64,000 nucleotides of DNA from Chrysaora quinquecirrha (lineage: Eukaryota; Cnidaria; Scyphozoa; Semaeostomeae; Pelagiidae): positions 2,543,176 to 2,607,175 of the forward strand of contig JACTAT010000039.1 in the NCBI GenBank assembly GCA_014526335.1, given 5' to 3'. Both the position numbers and the translations under genes were made by a program. Under the pieces are notes generated by a model. The model saw only the letters and a program-made list of their open reading frames with translations, ran no database searches and was not told the DNA's origin. Below, piece by piece: positions 41,690 to 53,999 of the stretch (positions are counted from its first letter, which is position 1; each line of letters starts with the position of its first letter).

Positions 41690-43270
41690 GAAGTAGTTCT
41701 AAGAATGGTGTACAACAAGGATCAGTCTTAATTTTTATGCTAGAATGCTTTTTTTTCAAATGTATAAATGTTAACCATTTTATTCCTAAAAATGGTGTAC
41801 TCAAGGATCTTTTCTTCGACCTTTTCTGCAGCAACGCTTTTTCGTTGATCTGTTAATGATTCCTTTTTCTGAGAATGGTGTTCTTTAAGGATCTAGCGTA
41901 AAACCTTTTCTGTTGAAAATTCGTTCAGGCTGATCAAAACCTTTCCTGCTCAAATGGGTTTCATTGATCTATAATGTTAACGATTCCTTTTACTGAGAAT
42001 GTTCTCCTTAAATGATCTATTCTAACTCCTTTTCTGTTGAAAAGTCATTTCAGGATCTGGTCTAAAATCTTTCTTACTTAATAGCATTCTCATTTATCTC
42101 TGATGTTTTTGAGGTGTTGTGGCATCGTGGTCTTATCCAGCTAACTCGTGATGTCACGAAAGCGTGACAGCCATGGCTTCTTTTAAGGGGATAAAACTAG
42201 GGGCAAAATGTAAGGGGACTTATTGTTCTATTGTATTATTTTTAGCGCTTTCTTTCACAGTGCAAGTCCAGTCTTGGCAAATCATTCTTCTCTTAGCCTT
42301 TTTGTCACGAATTCATGCGCAAAACCAGTCGTGCAAAGCTGGAGAAATAACAAGGGAGCATCTCTACCTCAGTTAATAATTTATACCGTACAAGTTACAC
42401 TTATGCTACAACTGGCTGTAAATGCGCGGAAGGCGTACAGTGCACCAGAGATGTTCGTAATTAGGGGGTCCTGGGGGCATGTTCCCCCAGAAAATTTTTC
42501 AAAATACAACCTCGAGATTGGCCTAGATTGGCTTTTCTTGTCAGTTTTCTTTTGAAAGGACATTGTACTAGGGGGGCAACTTTATGATTCTAGGTGGGCA
42601 ATGATAGGGACTGGGGGGCTATGCCGCCCTAGTTACTATGTTAAAAGAGGCCCTGTGACAGCCAGGTTAAAGGTTTTGTTAGTTCATCTACTTCTAAGAA
42701 CCTAGCGTCTGACGCTAAAACATAATTCTACCTTCACCAAACTTTGAAATTTCTTTTCTGAGATTGGTGTACTACAATGTTCTAATTCTTTGACATTATC
42801 TACTCGAAGGCTTATGATCTTTTTAGCTATTCTCTTTTGAGAATGGTGTACTACAATGTTCTAATTCTTTGACATTATCTACTCGAAGGCTTATGATCTT
42901 TTTAGCTATTCTTTTTGAGAATGGTGTACTACAATGTTCTAATTCTTTGACATTATCTACTCGAAGGCTTATGATCTTTTTAGCTATTCTTTTTTGAGAA
43001 TGGTGTACTACAAGGATTGAGGCTTAAACTGTTTCTTCCCGAAAACTTTTAGTTTGATCATAAAAGTAAATAATTCTTTTTCTGAGAATGGTGTACTACA
43101 GATCTAATCTTGGCGTACTGCAAAGATCTGGTCTTTATCCTTTTCTGCCCAAAAGCTTTTTCTTTGGTCTGTGATTGTAATCATTCCTATGGTGTACTAC
43201 AAGGATCTTAATTAGAACCTTTTCTTTTCAATAGCGTTTTCATCGATCTTTAACCATTCATCTCAAAATC
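41690..43270. repeat. Second-copy counterpart of the RT-motif array with nested SINE and DNA element
   Basis: Same unit order as 26940-28520, with shortened homopolymers (TCTTTTTAGCTATTC versus TCTTTTTTAGCTATTC). The nested element at about 42164-42655 here keeps one longer frame (42164-42376) that joins the hydrophobic lead to [14 protein letters not shown], unlike the first copy. Confidence 0.75.
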
Positions 43271-46200
43271 ATGCAGCTAATTATTTGCGTGGCCTAATTT
43301 TCTAATTTTCTCAGTAGTTGTTTTTTCAAGTATTTTATGAGATTCTCTTTAAGCAGCTGCCATTTTTAATGAAATGTTGATTCGTTTGAATTGATATTTG
43401 CACGTTGTGTTATAAATCAGCAAATATATTTACTGCTCTTGACGCTATCTAAATATCATAAGTCATTTCATGAGTATCCGTTGCTTGTTGTCATGTAAAT
43501 ATGATGCTCAAATATTTTGCTCTAAAGCAAATCTTTTTTGACAGAGTTATCGATATGAAAGCCTTGAAATGTCTTCGTTTGCATTCTCCCATCTTTTGTT
43601 TGAGGGATCATCGTCATGTGGAGGAATTTGTCCCTGACGAGTCGCAAAAAAGGACTTTTTGCTTAAAAACCGTTTTAATGGGGTACTTATAAAGAGATTT
43701 CACTTATGACCTACTTCTCCAACTGGCAAAAGTCCCTTTGATTTCATAAAAACCTTTAAAAAACTCCTAGTGTGTTATGGAAACATTGGAAGTTTCTAAT
43801 ACGTAATTTAATCCTTTAACCTGAACTTCTATGCGCTTATTGCAGTTGGAAATCTGCTTTTTTATCGTAATGTTTGCATGTTTCCAAGTCATGGTAGACA
43901 ATTCTTTGCCTTCCACAAGACTCATGTCTTGTTACGATGCTATTTGAGACCGGTGGTTTGCTTCAGGATTTCCATTAGAAACAACAAGATTTCCAGAGAT
44001 TTTTTTGTGGGTCCAAGATCCCTAGTAACAAGTTATTATTTGTAGAATGTGTGTGAAATTTTAGCTATAAAATTCTTTCCTTTGGTCAATAAACTTTTGG
44101 CTTCCACAAGAGTCCTGTCTTGGCCCATTACTATTGGCATTCTGCTGTACCTAAACTTTTGTGCTATTACAATAGATTTCGAGAGACTTCTTTCAGAATT
44201 CTTGCGTAGCTAAGAGTTTTCTAGAATGTTTGCGAGATGCTGCCTTAGTAACTTCAACTTGAGCTTGTTCAACCGGATAACTTGTGCCTTCCACAAGAGT
44301 CCTGGCCTGGCACAATACTACTTATTTTTGTTTGCAAATGATGACGTCATTCATTCGAGCAAGGAAGAGACTTTCCCATCGCGAAAATTGTTATTAATTA
44401 GCTCATGTTTCGAAAAGAAATTACTCAACTAACCAGAATTAGAATTGATGACTATTTGCGTGGGAAGTTGAGTGATTCTTCCAAGTTCCTCAATATTTCA
44501 TTGCGAAGGTACAAAAACGCGAAACACGAGGAAGTTTTTGCCCTGTTGAGGATTTCTTCCTTTCCTCTTCACCTGTATTTTTTTCTCATAAATATTGTTT
44601 CAGTATGGTCGCAGGTGCTACAAGACGCTAAAATAAAACAAAACATTCTAAAATTTATGTTTACATATGTTTGTAAAAAGACTAAATTAGTTTTACAGTA
44701 TGTAGTTTCAACAACTGTTTTACTACACAAATACCAATATGCTTTCAGGGTGATCTGGGGGTGATCTCTACTGTTTTTTTTTTTTATGAATTCAGAGGTT
44801 TCTCAGACTGAAAAAGGGGTTCACTGGTATCCAAAGAGTCCAACAAGAAAATTGTAGATGATTTTTAATAAGCAAGTGCTCAATAAGCAACTAGGGCTGA
44901 ACTGGCCTTGACATTAAGCAACTTGAGGGCTCAATTGAATAACAGTACTGTAAGCAACTAAGAAGTCAAACAACCAAGCTTATTCTCTTTCTTGTGTTAG
45001 GAAATTGTTCTTCGTTCTTATGTTTTGCACGTTGAAGTTCGTTAGCTAACGTTTTTCCACTTACTGTCTCCCAAAAGTCATGTTGTAGGCCTAACAGATG
45101 ACGATTTTGACCCGCGAAGTCAGGGTTGTTAGTAGGTACAAAAATTTTAAGCAACGTTTTAGTAAGCAACTTTGAGGGCTGAAATGTTTATAATTTTAAG
45201 CAACTTTGAGGGCTGGACCGCTGGACGAAAGTCAAGTTGCTTATTAAAAAAAGTGTATGAACGCAATTTTCCTTTCAAACGCCCCTTTTCAAGAAATTGT
45301 TTAACACGCCCGAAACATAAAGCTGTAGACAGTAAAATAAAGCCTTTTCTGTGAATTTCAACGCATTTTCTGTGATTTTAAAATAAATTTCCTTGTTCCT
45401 CTTTCTCCAACAGACGCCCCTAATAATCTAAAGTATAAAATAAGCGCCCAGGCCAATTCCATTTGGTTTTCTTGGAGCAACTACAATATTTAACAAATTT
45501 TCAATATTCTTCTTCGATGTGATGTTGCCCCCCTGTTTGTTCTATAAAAGCGTCGATGCCCTTTTATTAATATTCTTTTGTGTTGAGATTCGAGAAATGA
45601 TTAAAACTCTTTGTTTATAGATCAACAGCGTCATGTCAAAATTAATTTGTTAAAACAGAGTTGTTTGCTATTAATTTCTTCTACCCGCTAGTTTTTGACA
45701 GGAGAAGAGAAATGTTTGTTTTGTTGACAACAAATTTTTGTCTGTTAAGCTCCACCCCCGGCCTGACACTGGAATCATGCGGAACCAAGGTGGGCGTGAA
45801 GATTGATTTTTGGCAAGAATGGAGGAAGGAAAACCCCAAAAGTTGATATTATGAATGACGAAGAATAATGTTGGCCTGCACGAAACTGATTTTGAAACTG
45901 AAGAACAAAGAACGAGAATAATCCTAGATTTGTGAATAATCGATAAAGACAGGTCAGGAGGAGAATTGTTTACCTGTAAGCTGGTTTTGACGTTGGTAGG
46001 AGACAGTCGATATCCTGCAGTCACATTTTGCACGCATGGTGTTCTTCAAAGAATTGTTTAAAATCAAGAAATATCTACGCCATTATTTACAGTTTGTTTA
46101 CAGTTTAAATTAAATCCGCAGCCATTCAAGATTTGGAATATTCTTTCAAGCATCAAGTTTTTCAAAATTTTAATCTGTAGGCTGAAAAACGACGTAATTA

Positions 46201-46346
46201 CGTGTTGATACAAAATAGCAAGTAAATTATTTATATCACTGGTTTTGGCTGTGGTAAAGTCACATTATCTGGCGATTTTAATATCACGAAATAGCTGTGA
46301 ACGTTGAAAATTTATATCGAAAATTGCAGAATTCAATTACCGAACT

Positions 46347-49036
46347 ATGATTCCACTGGCTTTATTGAAAGTTTCACTTTTGATTCTGCTGTCATGGTTT
46401 TCTTTATCAAAACACATGGTCATGATCACCATTGCACAAACTTGACATGGCATAAAACGTCAACACAGACTACGTAATAGCAGGAATTTTCCCTGTTCAT
46501 TATTATTCATCAAATAAAAACAATTTGTCTTCAATCCAGCTGGTTTGACCTGGACTCAAGCTTTCCTTTTCGCCATTGAAGAAATCAACAACAGCACGAC
46601 CGTACTTCCTGGTATCAATTTGGGTACGCCTTGTATGATTCTTGCAATGCATACTTAGGCCTCGAGGCAGCGCTTGATATCATACCAGAACCAAACGTGA
46701 TGCCTGTGCCGTCTAAAAATAAAAACAAAGCTGTCTTTCAATATGCTGCTAAATGCTATTGTAACAAAACAAAGCCACCAATGATTGCCGTGGTTGGCGA
46801 TGCCGCGTCGTCATCATCCACGAGAATCGCCAGTGTTCTCGGTGCACGTTCGGTTGTTATGCCACAAATAAGTTACTCATCTACATCAACAGCACTTTCG
46901 AATAAGAAGAACTACCCGTCATTTCTACGCACCATTCCACCAGATAATTTCCAGGCCTTGTTTATTATCGATATTTTGAAGCAATTTAACTGGAAGTATG
47001 TATCCTTTATAGCTTCAGATGATGCGTATGGGAGACTAGGTGTGGAAAATCTTCTCCCTTTGCTTGAGAAAGAGAACCTCTGCGTTGCATTGAGTGATGT
47101 TTTGATGTAACAGATAATGATAAAGGAAGATGAAAATAAAGTCGATTGTCAATAAATTAGGACAAACGATCTATGGTAACAGTATTATGGTGTCAATATC
47201 CCCAAGCAGAACATTTTCTAAAGGAAGCAGAAAGGCAGAATTATTACGATCGAGTTTGGATTGCCACGGAAACCTGGGGCAGTAATAATCTGGTCACGAG
47301 AATTCACCCAGAGTTGTCAGTGGTATGCTCAGGATTATCCCGCCGCAGTTAAATATACCCCGTTCGAGACCACTTGAAACCCTTACCCTAATAACTCTGT
47401 TTACAATCCATGGTTGGATGAGTTTTGGGGTAGTAAGGGTTGCGTGCCGTTGAGTAATGGAAAATATAGATGCAACACAATTGTAACCCCAGGTGCTTCG
47501 TCCTTGCCACGAAATAAATACATTAACGTAATGGATGCTGTTTACGCAGCAGCACATAGCTTGCATGAGATTTTGTTCAACAAAACCAAACTGCACAAAT
47601 CACGAGTCACTGGGGAGCAACTTCTAAAAGAAATTCAGAAGATCAACTTCACGGGAAAGCAAATCTACATGTGAATTTCAATAAGAATGGCGATCCTGGT
47701 GTAGCATCGTATTCATTTACGAATCTTCATCAGAATGTCAATGGGAATCTTGAATTTTCACAGTTGGACAGTGGGATTCAGTTTCACGTAAGCTTGAGAT
47801 TCTACCAGGTTCAAAACTCGTATTTCCCAATCAGAGTTCGATACCTCCGAAATCGATTTGCTCAGAGTGTGTGATCCAGGGTTCTATGCTTTAGTTTTCA
47901 CTTCAAAGCCATGTTGCTGGACATGCGTTGTTTGCCCTCAGAATCAAGTGCAGCCTAATTACGGAAAACTGAAGTGCTCCTCGTGTAAAAGGAACTGTAC
48001 CTAATAACAACAAAACTGTGCATCACGCCCAATCTTGCCAATTTGTCAACGAGCAATTTTTGGGGTATTTTGTGATTATTTTAACTGTAACTGCGATAAT
48101 AATGGTTTTGTTTGTGATGGTAGTGATTGGATACAGATGGAAACGCCATTGGTGAAAGCACTGAACCGTGAACTATCATGCATTCAACTTTCAAGCATTC
48201 TGATGATCTTCTTGATGCCAATGCTGCATTTTATGGAACCCTCAATCTCTAGCTGCGTTGCACGACCATTCTATTTCATCATTTTCTACACTATTTCTGT
48301 CTCCGTCACCTTCACGAAAACTGATCGTTTGTTACGAATCTTCAAAGCTTCTGGCTCGGGACGACTCGCTAAAAACAGTCGTGTATTGAACAACAGATTG
48401 CAAATTCTAACAGTCGTTGTCCTCACCTTAATCGCATGCATCGTTTGCGTTACCTTCTTTTTCGTTTTTCGGCCGAAACTTACCGAAGAAATTGATCGTA
48501 GCAATGGGGAGATTATCGTTACATACTCTTGTGGCAAAGACTACAAAGTTCTGTTCCTAGCTTTGCTCAGCTACATTTTTGGAATTTCGCTGACATGTAG
48601 TATTTTCGCATTTAGAGCGAGAAAATTGCACGAAGCTCGTTACACAAGTTTCGCAATGTTTTCGTTTTGCTTGGCTTGGCTGTGTTTCCTGCCGCTGTAC
48701 TTCAGTTTAAAGTTGGAAAATGAACGAGAATTGACGATTCTTCTCGTTTCATTTATATCTACATCTGCAATGTTTGTCATCATATATGGGCCTAAAATGT
48801 TCGTGATTGTGTTTCGTCCGCAAGAGAACACAATGGAGAGATTCAGAGCGAAACTGAAAACTGTTAGAAGTGTAAACAGATCACGAAGTGGTAGCTCTCC
48901 GTCTCAAAATGCACAGCGACACAGGGAGTCAAGTGCTGCTTCCAAGAAACGAGATAGCCGAGTTCAAACGAGGAACCCTGCCTTTGAAACATCGCAAGAT
49001 CAGAAAATACAAGACCATGATGATTTTGCTACGTAA
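46347..49036 (+). pseudogene. Second copy of the class C GPCR, many frame breaks
   Basis: It is the same gene as 31619-34343, beginning ATG at 46347 and ending TAA at 49034-49036. It is intact where the first copy first breaks (46631-47110 is open through [15 protein letters not shown]). It then has multiple one-base losses in runs of A, T, G and C (for example near 46411, 47101, 47126, 47310, 47341, 47757, 47989), a loss of five bases near 47160 and a 12-bp in-frame loss in the loop before TM6 (ARKLHEARYTS instead of [15 protein letters not shown]). From 48035 the 7TM region is open to the stop. The TACATGTGAATT break is shared with the first copy. Confidence 0.85.
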
Positions 49037-50223
49037 CAATTCGTATGTTGATTAATCATTTGGCCTATATAGAAAGAAAATGAAGATATCTACGCTAATA
49101 TTGTTGGGGAGATTAGATGGCCAAAGTCTGCAGCGTCCATAACAAACCTTGCTTCCCCCGTCTTTGAGTCATCGCGCATGCGAAATGCAGATGATTCGAG
49201 TAGACGATTACACAAAATGTGGTATTTCGGGGGCCACCGTTCAATCCGAGGCATTTGGTCATAGCAATATTGCATTGTTTTATGTCATGGGCAAATGCCA
49301 CGGAAGCCATCCTTTTCGTTTTCATGGAGGGACGGTCCTGCTGAAGACTTAAGTCGTCTATCTCCGAACAAATATTGATAACAAATCTCTTGATTGGCTA
49401 AACTATAATATCTTAAGACAGAATGTTTAATTCATTTACAAATCGTTAATTTTATGTTTGCCCATGGTTTTACCTTTTGCAAAACCCATGCATTCATACT
49501 TAGACTACTTTCCATGGGAAATCTCTTCACGTACTCCATTCTTAGTGATTAGTGTCGAGATCCCTAGACATTCATTTACGTTCCAGACCTCGGTACTTAT
49601 TAGGTTCCAGGGTTCCAGACCTAAGTGCTGAGTAGTTTTCCATTGAAATGTGACTAGTGCCGAGATCACTTGGCGGCCTACACGTTTTTTTCTTTATTAG
49701 AAAGTTTTTTTTGGGCCAGTATTGAAACTTTCTTAGATATTTCATGTTTTCAGTATCAAAACTTTCTTGTACCTTTCTTAGCAAAAAATTTTGGAATACA
49801 GTATTTCTAAGAATGCACAGTTTAAGGCACTGTATACATTGCACAAATACCACGTTTTTCAAAGAAAATAATCATTAGACTCGTATAATAGGAAGATGAG
49901 CGACTGAATAGAAGAGCAAAAATAACACACAGAACATTAGGAGTGAAAGTATGAAACAGAACTTTCTTAAGTTTCAAGAATCCAGTATAGAACTTTCTTA
50001 AGTTTTTAAGATGTTGAGTACTACTTTCTACCACTTTCTTTTAAAAAAACGTGTATAAGGTTCCAGACCTCAGAACTTGTCATCTTCAATTCGAACAGAA
50101 TTATGGAAACGAGGCAAAAAATGTCAGTCCACTTTCGCAAACGAATTTGAAGGAGTCGTTAGTTTGAGCGTTCAGCCAATCAATTCAATAGCGATAACTA
50201 CGACTCAGGTAATAAGTCTAATA

Positions 50224-50615
50224 CACACTTTTTTTTATAAGAATACAGTCTATAAGAATATTCAGGCTCAAAATTGCTGAAATTTAAGAATTTTTAAGAA
50301 TAATCTGAGGCTCAAGATTGACGAGGATCATTTTTATTTCTCTGCGTTTTTTACACTGCACAATAAGTGTGATTGTCAGGCAACTGTATTTGTTTTGAAA
50401 TGCATACATCCTGTCTGACTCTTTGATACAGTAACTCTTTTTATTTATAAAATAACAAATGACAAAGATTTGACTTATTTCTCTTGATCTTCAGGCCAAT
50501 TTACAACATTGATGATTAAGAATAATTTAAGAATATTTTCAGGCTCAAAATCGAATAAGCTTAAGAATAATCGAGGCTCGGCAAAAATAAGGTATTCTTA
50601 TAAAAAAAAAGTGTG
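50224..50615. mobile_element. TA-flanked poly(T) MITE, AAGAATA type, right flank of the second duplication copy
   Basis: CACACTTTTTTTTATAAG ... GTGTG with TA on each side (50222-50223, 50616-50617). Same orientation as and near-identical to 37640-38032. Confidence 0.9.
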
Positions 50616-50721
50616 TAATGGTGGTGGTGGTGTTGGTTATGGTTGTATCGATGATGATGGTGATAATGATGACGATGATGATGATGATGATGATGATTGC
50701 TGATGATGATGGTGGTAATGG

Positions 50722-50755
<34 letters not shown>

Positions 50756-50790
50756 AGTGATGATGATGATGATGATGATACCATTCCGCA
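50616..50790. repeat. GGT/GAT trinucleotide microsatellite
   Basis: GGTGGTGGTG followed by (GAT)n with interruptions. Open frames on both strands (poly-Asp, poly-His, poly-Ser/Ile) are artefacts of the repeat. Confidence 0.95.
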
Positions 50791-51231
50791 AGCCCATATA
50801 TCAATGAAGCAGCCACAATTTGCACGTAAGCCCCACATAAGCTTCAAGCACCCCAGTGAGGTTTCTTCATAAATGTAGTTTTAATTTTTTATGAATATTG
50901 TTCAATCCCACTGCTTTTAAATGCGAAAGATTATGGAGGCCGCTTTTTGAAGATATCGCTTTTCGTAAGAGCCGATGTGCGGAAACATTGGTGCGTGGTA
51001 TGGGGATATGTAATCTGCCTGCATGCAGTGCACAATCTCAACACACTGTATAACCTCCAGTTCCCACTCTCGAAACGAATTTCTACACTTAAAGCTGTAT
51101 TGAAACTGAGCTACCTGCTAAACACTGTACACATACTGTAACTGTCGAAAATGTAAGAGCTTGGCATATCGTTTCCTTCATCTGTCATGAATCGTGTTTG
51201 TTTACAAAAAATTGGATGATATTGCCTAAAT
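50791..51231. other. No recognised feature
   Basis: Unique-looking AT-rich sequence with a short plus-strand frame (50947-51141) of no recognised family. Confidence 0.5.
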
Positions 51232-51700
51232 CTCTGCCCTGGCCAAACTTTCAAACATGTTTTGTTAAACATTTGCCATTTGTTGGTCAAGTAAAATATT
51301 TGATAGCTTGGCCATGTCGCAAAACATTACTCATCAAACATTTTTTACTTGTGTCATTCAAAAATGTTTATAAACTTTTTCAAAACATTGCTGACGGAAT
51401 TCTACTAGTCAAGCATTGTTTTGTGACGTGGCCAAACGGTCAAACAATTTTTGTTAAACATTTGCCATTTGCTGGTCAAGTAAAATATTTGATAGCTTAG
51501 CCATGTCGCAAAACATTGCTCATCAAACATTTTTTACTTGTGTCCTGCAAAAAATGTTTATAAACTTTTTCAAAACATTGCCGAAGGAATTATTCTGCTT
51601 GTCAAGCATTGTTTTGTGACGTGGCCAAACGGTCAACCATTGCTTGTAAAGCAAATCTCAAGTGTTTTTACAATGTTTGATCGTTTGGCCAGGGTCTGAG
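51232..51700. mobile_element. MITE with GGCCAAAC termini and an internal 190-bp tandem duplication
   Basis: CTGCCCTGGCCAAAC at the left is mirrored by GTTTGGCCAGGGTCTGAG at the right. Inside, the block from TTGTTAAACATTTGCCATTT to TGACGTGGCCAAACGGTCAA occurs twice in direct order (about 51258-51450 and 51450-51640). Same family as 11915-12352. Confidence 0.8.
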
Positions 51701-51839
51701 ACTAAAAGCTGTTGATTAACTAGAGTTATGGTTCGGGTTTGGATTATGTTTAAGGGGACAAGGGGACAAAACTCGAGACGCACTCTTCTCCTCGAATTCT
51801 AGAAAATCAAAGAACTATTGCGAGAGGGAAACATCTTTG

Positions 51840-51930
51840 GACATAGATAAAAGCTTTTTTCTCGTCTGATACTCTTCAAGAGTACAAACGACAGAAACAG
51901 CCCGAAACACTTGACTTAGGCGAGGCGGAG
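51840..51930. repeat. GCGATAAACA-family fragment
   Basis: AGCTTTTTTCTCGTCTGATA, CTCTTCAAGAGTACAAACG and CAGAAACAGCCCGAAACA match the interior of the copy at 20560-20640. Confidence 0.5.
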
Positions 51931-52009
51931 GCTATTTCTCGCAATTTCGAAGTTAAGAAACTATCAGTAACAGTGTCAATAGCAATGTAGTTAGGTACAA
52001 CTGATGATA

Positions 52010-52510
52010 TCCCTCCACGTTACAAATGATAACCACCTACAGTACTGATGATAACCCTCCACGGTACTCCGCATCCTAAACTGTACTGAAGATATCCCTC
52101 CACGCTACTAACCATAACCCTACCCTGTACTGATGAGAACCCCTCAACATTGCATTGGCACCCTCCGCTAGACTGATGATAACCCCCCACATTGCATTGG
52201 CACCCTCCAGAGACTGATGATAACCCTCGACATTGTACTGGCAAACCTCCACTCGGGCCTCCATTATACTGATGATATTCATATTCATCCACGTTGTATT
52301 GGCACCCTGTACTGATGATAACCCTCCTCGTTGCATTGGCACCCTCCACTGTACTGATGATATCCCTCCACGTTGTATTGGCACCCTCCACTCGGGCCTC
52401 CACTATGCTGATGATATCCCTCCACGTTGTATTGGCACCCTCCACACAATGCTAATGATGTTCATCCACGTTGTACTTGTATTGTATTGCCACCATCCAT
52501 TACTGACATC
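52010..52510. repeat. Minisatellite, unit about 37-60 bp
   Basis: Units of the form ACTGATGATAACCCTCCACG followed by TTG(C/T)ATTGGCACCCTCC, some with an added CACTCGGGCCTCCA block, are repeated about ten times. Open frames on both strands here are periodic and not genes. 52511-52984 downstream shows nothing recognisable. Confidence 0.85.
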
Positions 52511-52984
52511 ACGTTATAAGGGTTATTAATCTGCTTGAAATTTCGACCTGTCCGGATTCCCTAATGAAATTGCTCAAAGACCCCCTCTATATTTTTTAAC
52601 CTGTTTCTGTGAAAATGTAAAAACATGGCATTAATTCAAAACAAAACAATTTCTTGATTAAGCGGTCATGTCTGGCTGGCAACAACAGGCATAAAGATTA
52701 GCATTCTATCATTTTAAGTGTAAAAAACTTGAAATTTGAATACTTTTTTATTAGCATAACCGCTAGGCGTGATTTTAAATCGGCCGCACCACGGGGGTTC
52801 TTCCATAATAAAGGTAGCTGGGGATGTGCCGCGCTAGAGGGTATACTTTTTCGGACTTCTTGTTTAGCAAAGGGTTTCAGGTTTGGCAATGGAGCGGCCA
52901 TGCTTTCGTCTTTAGCAGCCATGGAATGGAAAGTAGAAATTTCATCGTAAACGAAACTAGGAATAAGTCGACCTTTGAATTTTA

Positions 52985-53380
52985 CACGCTTTTTTTATAA
53001 GGAACCTACCTCAAGGACTAGTTCTTAAAGTTCCTTATTTTGGGCCTCTTTGAGGCAATTGTAGTTCAAAAGTTCCTTAATAGTTCCTTAATTTTAACTG
53101 CACATACAGCGGTTTTAACTGCCGTAAAGAGACATTTGCATGTAAGCAAAGCTCGAGACTACTCAAGGAAACATTTGATACATGTAAAGTACAATTTATG
53201 TGATTTTCGACTGCAAATGAATGGAACCGGCTTTCTAATTCTTGGTTATTTGCAGTGATAAAAGCATTCGACATTGAGAAGTTCCTTAGTGATTTTCTCT
53301 TTAGTAGTATAAGTTCTTTAAATTTTCGGGCCTTCTACATGTAGGTTCCTTATAAAGTGGTTCTTTATAAAAAAAGCGTG
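52985..53380. mobile_element. TA-flanked poly(T) MITE, AAGGAAC type
   Basis: CACGCTTTTTTTATAAGGAA ... AAAAAAAGCGTG with TA on each side. Same family as 7528-7933, inverse orientation, highly similar along its whole length. Confidence 0.9.
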
Positions 53381-53999
53381 TAAGCGAAAATTTGCTTTTA
53401 TTTCCCGTGTTTCGTCTGCAATAAAGCACTTCCACTCTTCGCAAACAGTGGCAGCAGCGTCAACAATCCTACAGCTGTTTGCTCGGAGCATTGGCTTGGA
53501 GTGATTTGAGCAGGAGCGGCCTGGCAGGGATGCTAGGTTGCGATTGCAACCCGGGCCTTCTTGTTATATAGGGTCTTTAACAAACTGTTTCTGCTGTTTT
53601 TTGACCAAATCTCTTCAATTTCTTGGGATTTCGAAGAGATTTGGATTGGTTTTGCTCAGTCTGAAAACAGTTGGAAAATATGTATAAAGGGAGACGATTT
53701 TGCCATCGAAGTATCGCAACTAAGAAAAGAAGAATATACATGAACAGTAGCCCATGCCTCCAATTTATTTTTTACAGAGGAGCTCGCCAGAAGCAACTAA
53801 CTAGAAAAACTGCTATAGTAGAAACAGGCCCCTTTTGCTGGAAATAGCAACCCTTAAGATTCGCTGCCAGTCCGCCTCTGGATTTTAGACTTATTGCTTG
53901 AGTCGTTAGTTTCCGCTCCTCCCGCTTTAACCAGTTTGAGCGATCTCATTTCAGTGCTGGCCTCGGTCTCATGATCAATAAATTGGACTCAGGTAGCGA
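53381..53999. other. Mixed repeat fragments; no gene
   Basis: 53437-53490 resembles the hairpin near 4776. 53925-53995 (GAGCGATCTCATTTCAG, GACTCAGGTAGCGAT) resembles the 25990-26128 element. The frame at 53561-53743 has no recognised family. Confidence 0.45.

Larger units (their letters stand above)
38035..50221. repeat. 12.2-kb second copy of 23.26-36.32 kb (segmental or assembly duplication)
   Basis: The block is collinear with the first copy from TTTTCTATCATAGATGATCT (23262/38035) to GACTCAGGTAATAAGTCTA (36318/50221), minus about 0.8 kb (35383-36176). It includes DBNL exons 4-9, the TTGA microsatellite, both RT-like arrays, the nested SINE, two MITEs and the GPCR. Differences are mainly homopolymer lengths, plus a few small indels (for example 12 bp lost near 48628, within the receptor) and rare substitutions. 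Both boundaries coincide with copies of one MITE. The pattern fits an uncollapsed allele or a poorly polished contig better than an old duplication. Confidence 0.9.

Noticed and set aside
50509..50872. Open frames rich in Asp, His, Ser or Ile on both strands
   Set aside because: All are translations of one GAT/GGT microsatellite.
52020..52529. Two overlapping open frames of 98-141 residues
   Set aside because: Periodic peptides from the 52-kb minisatellite.
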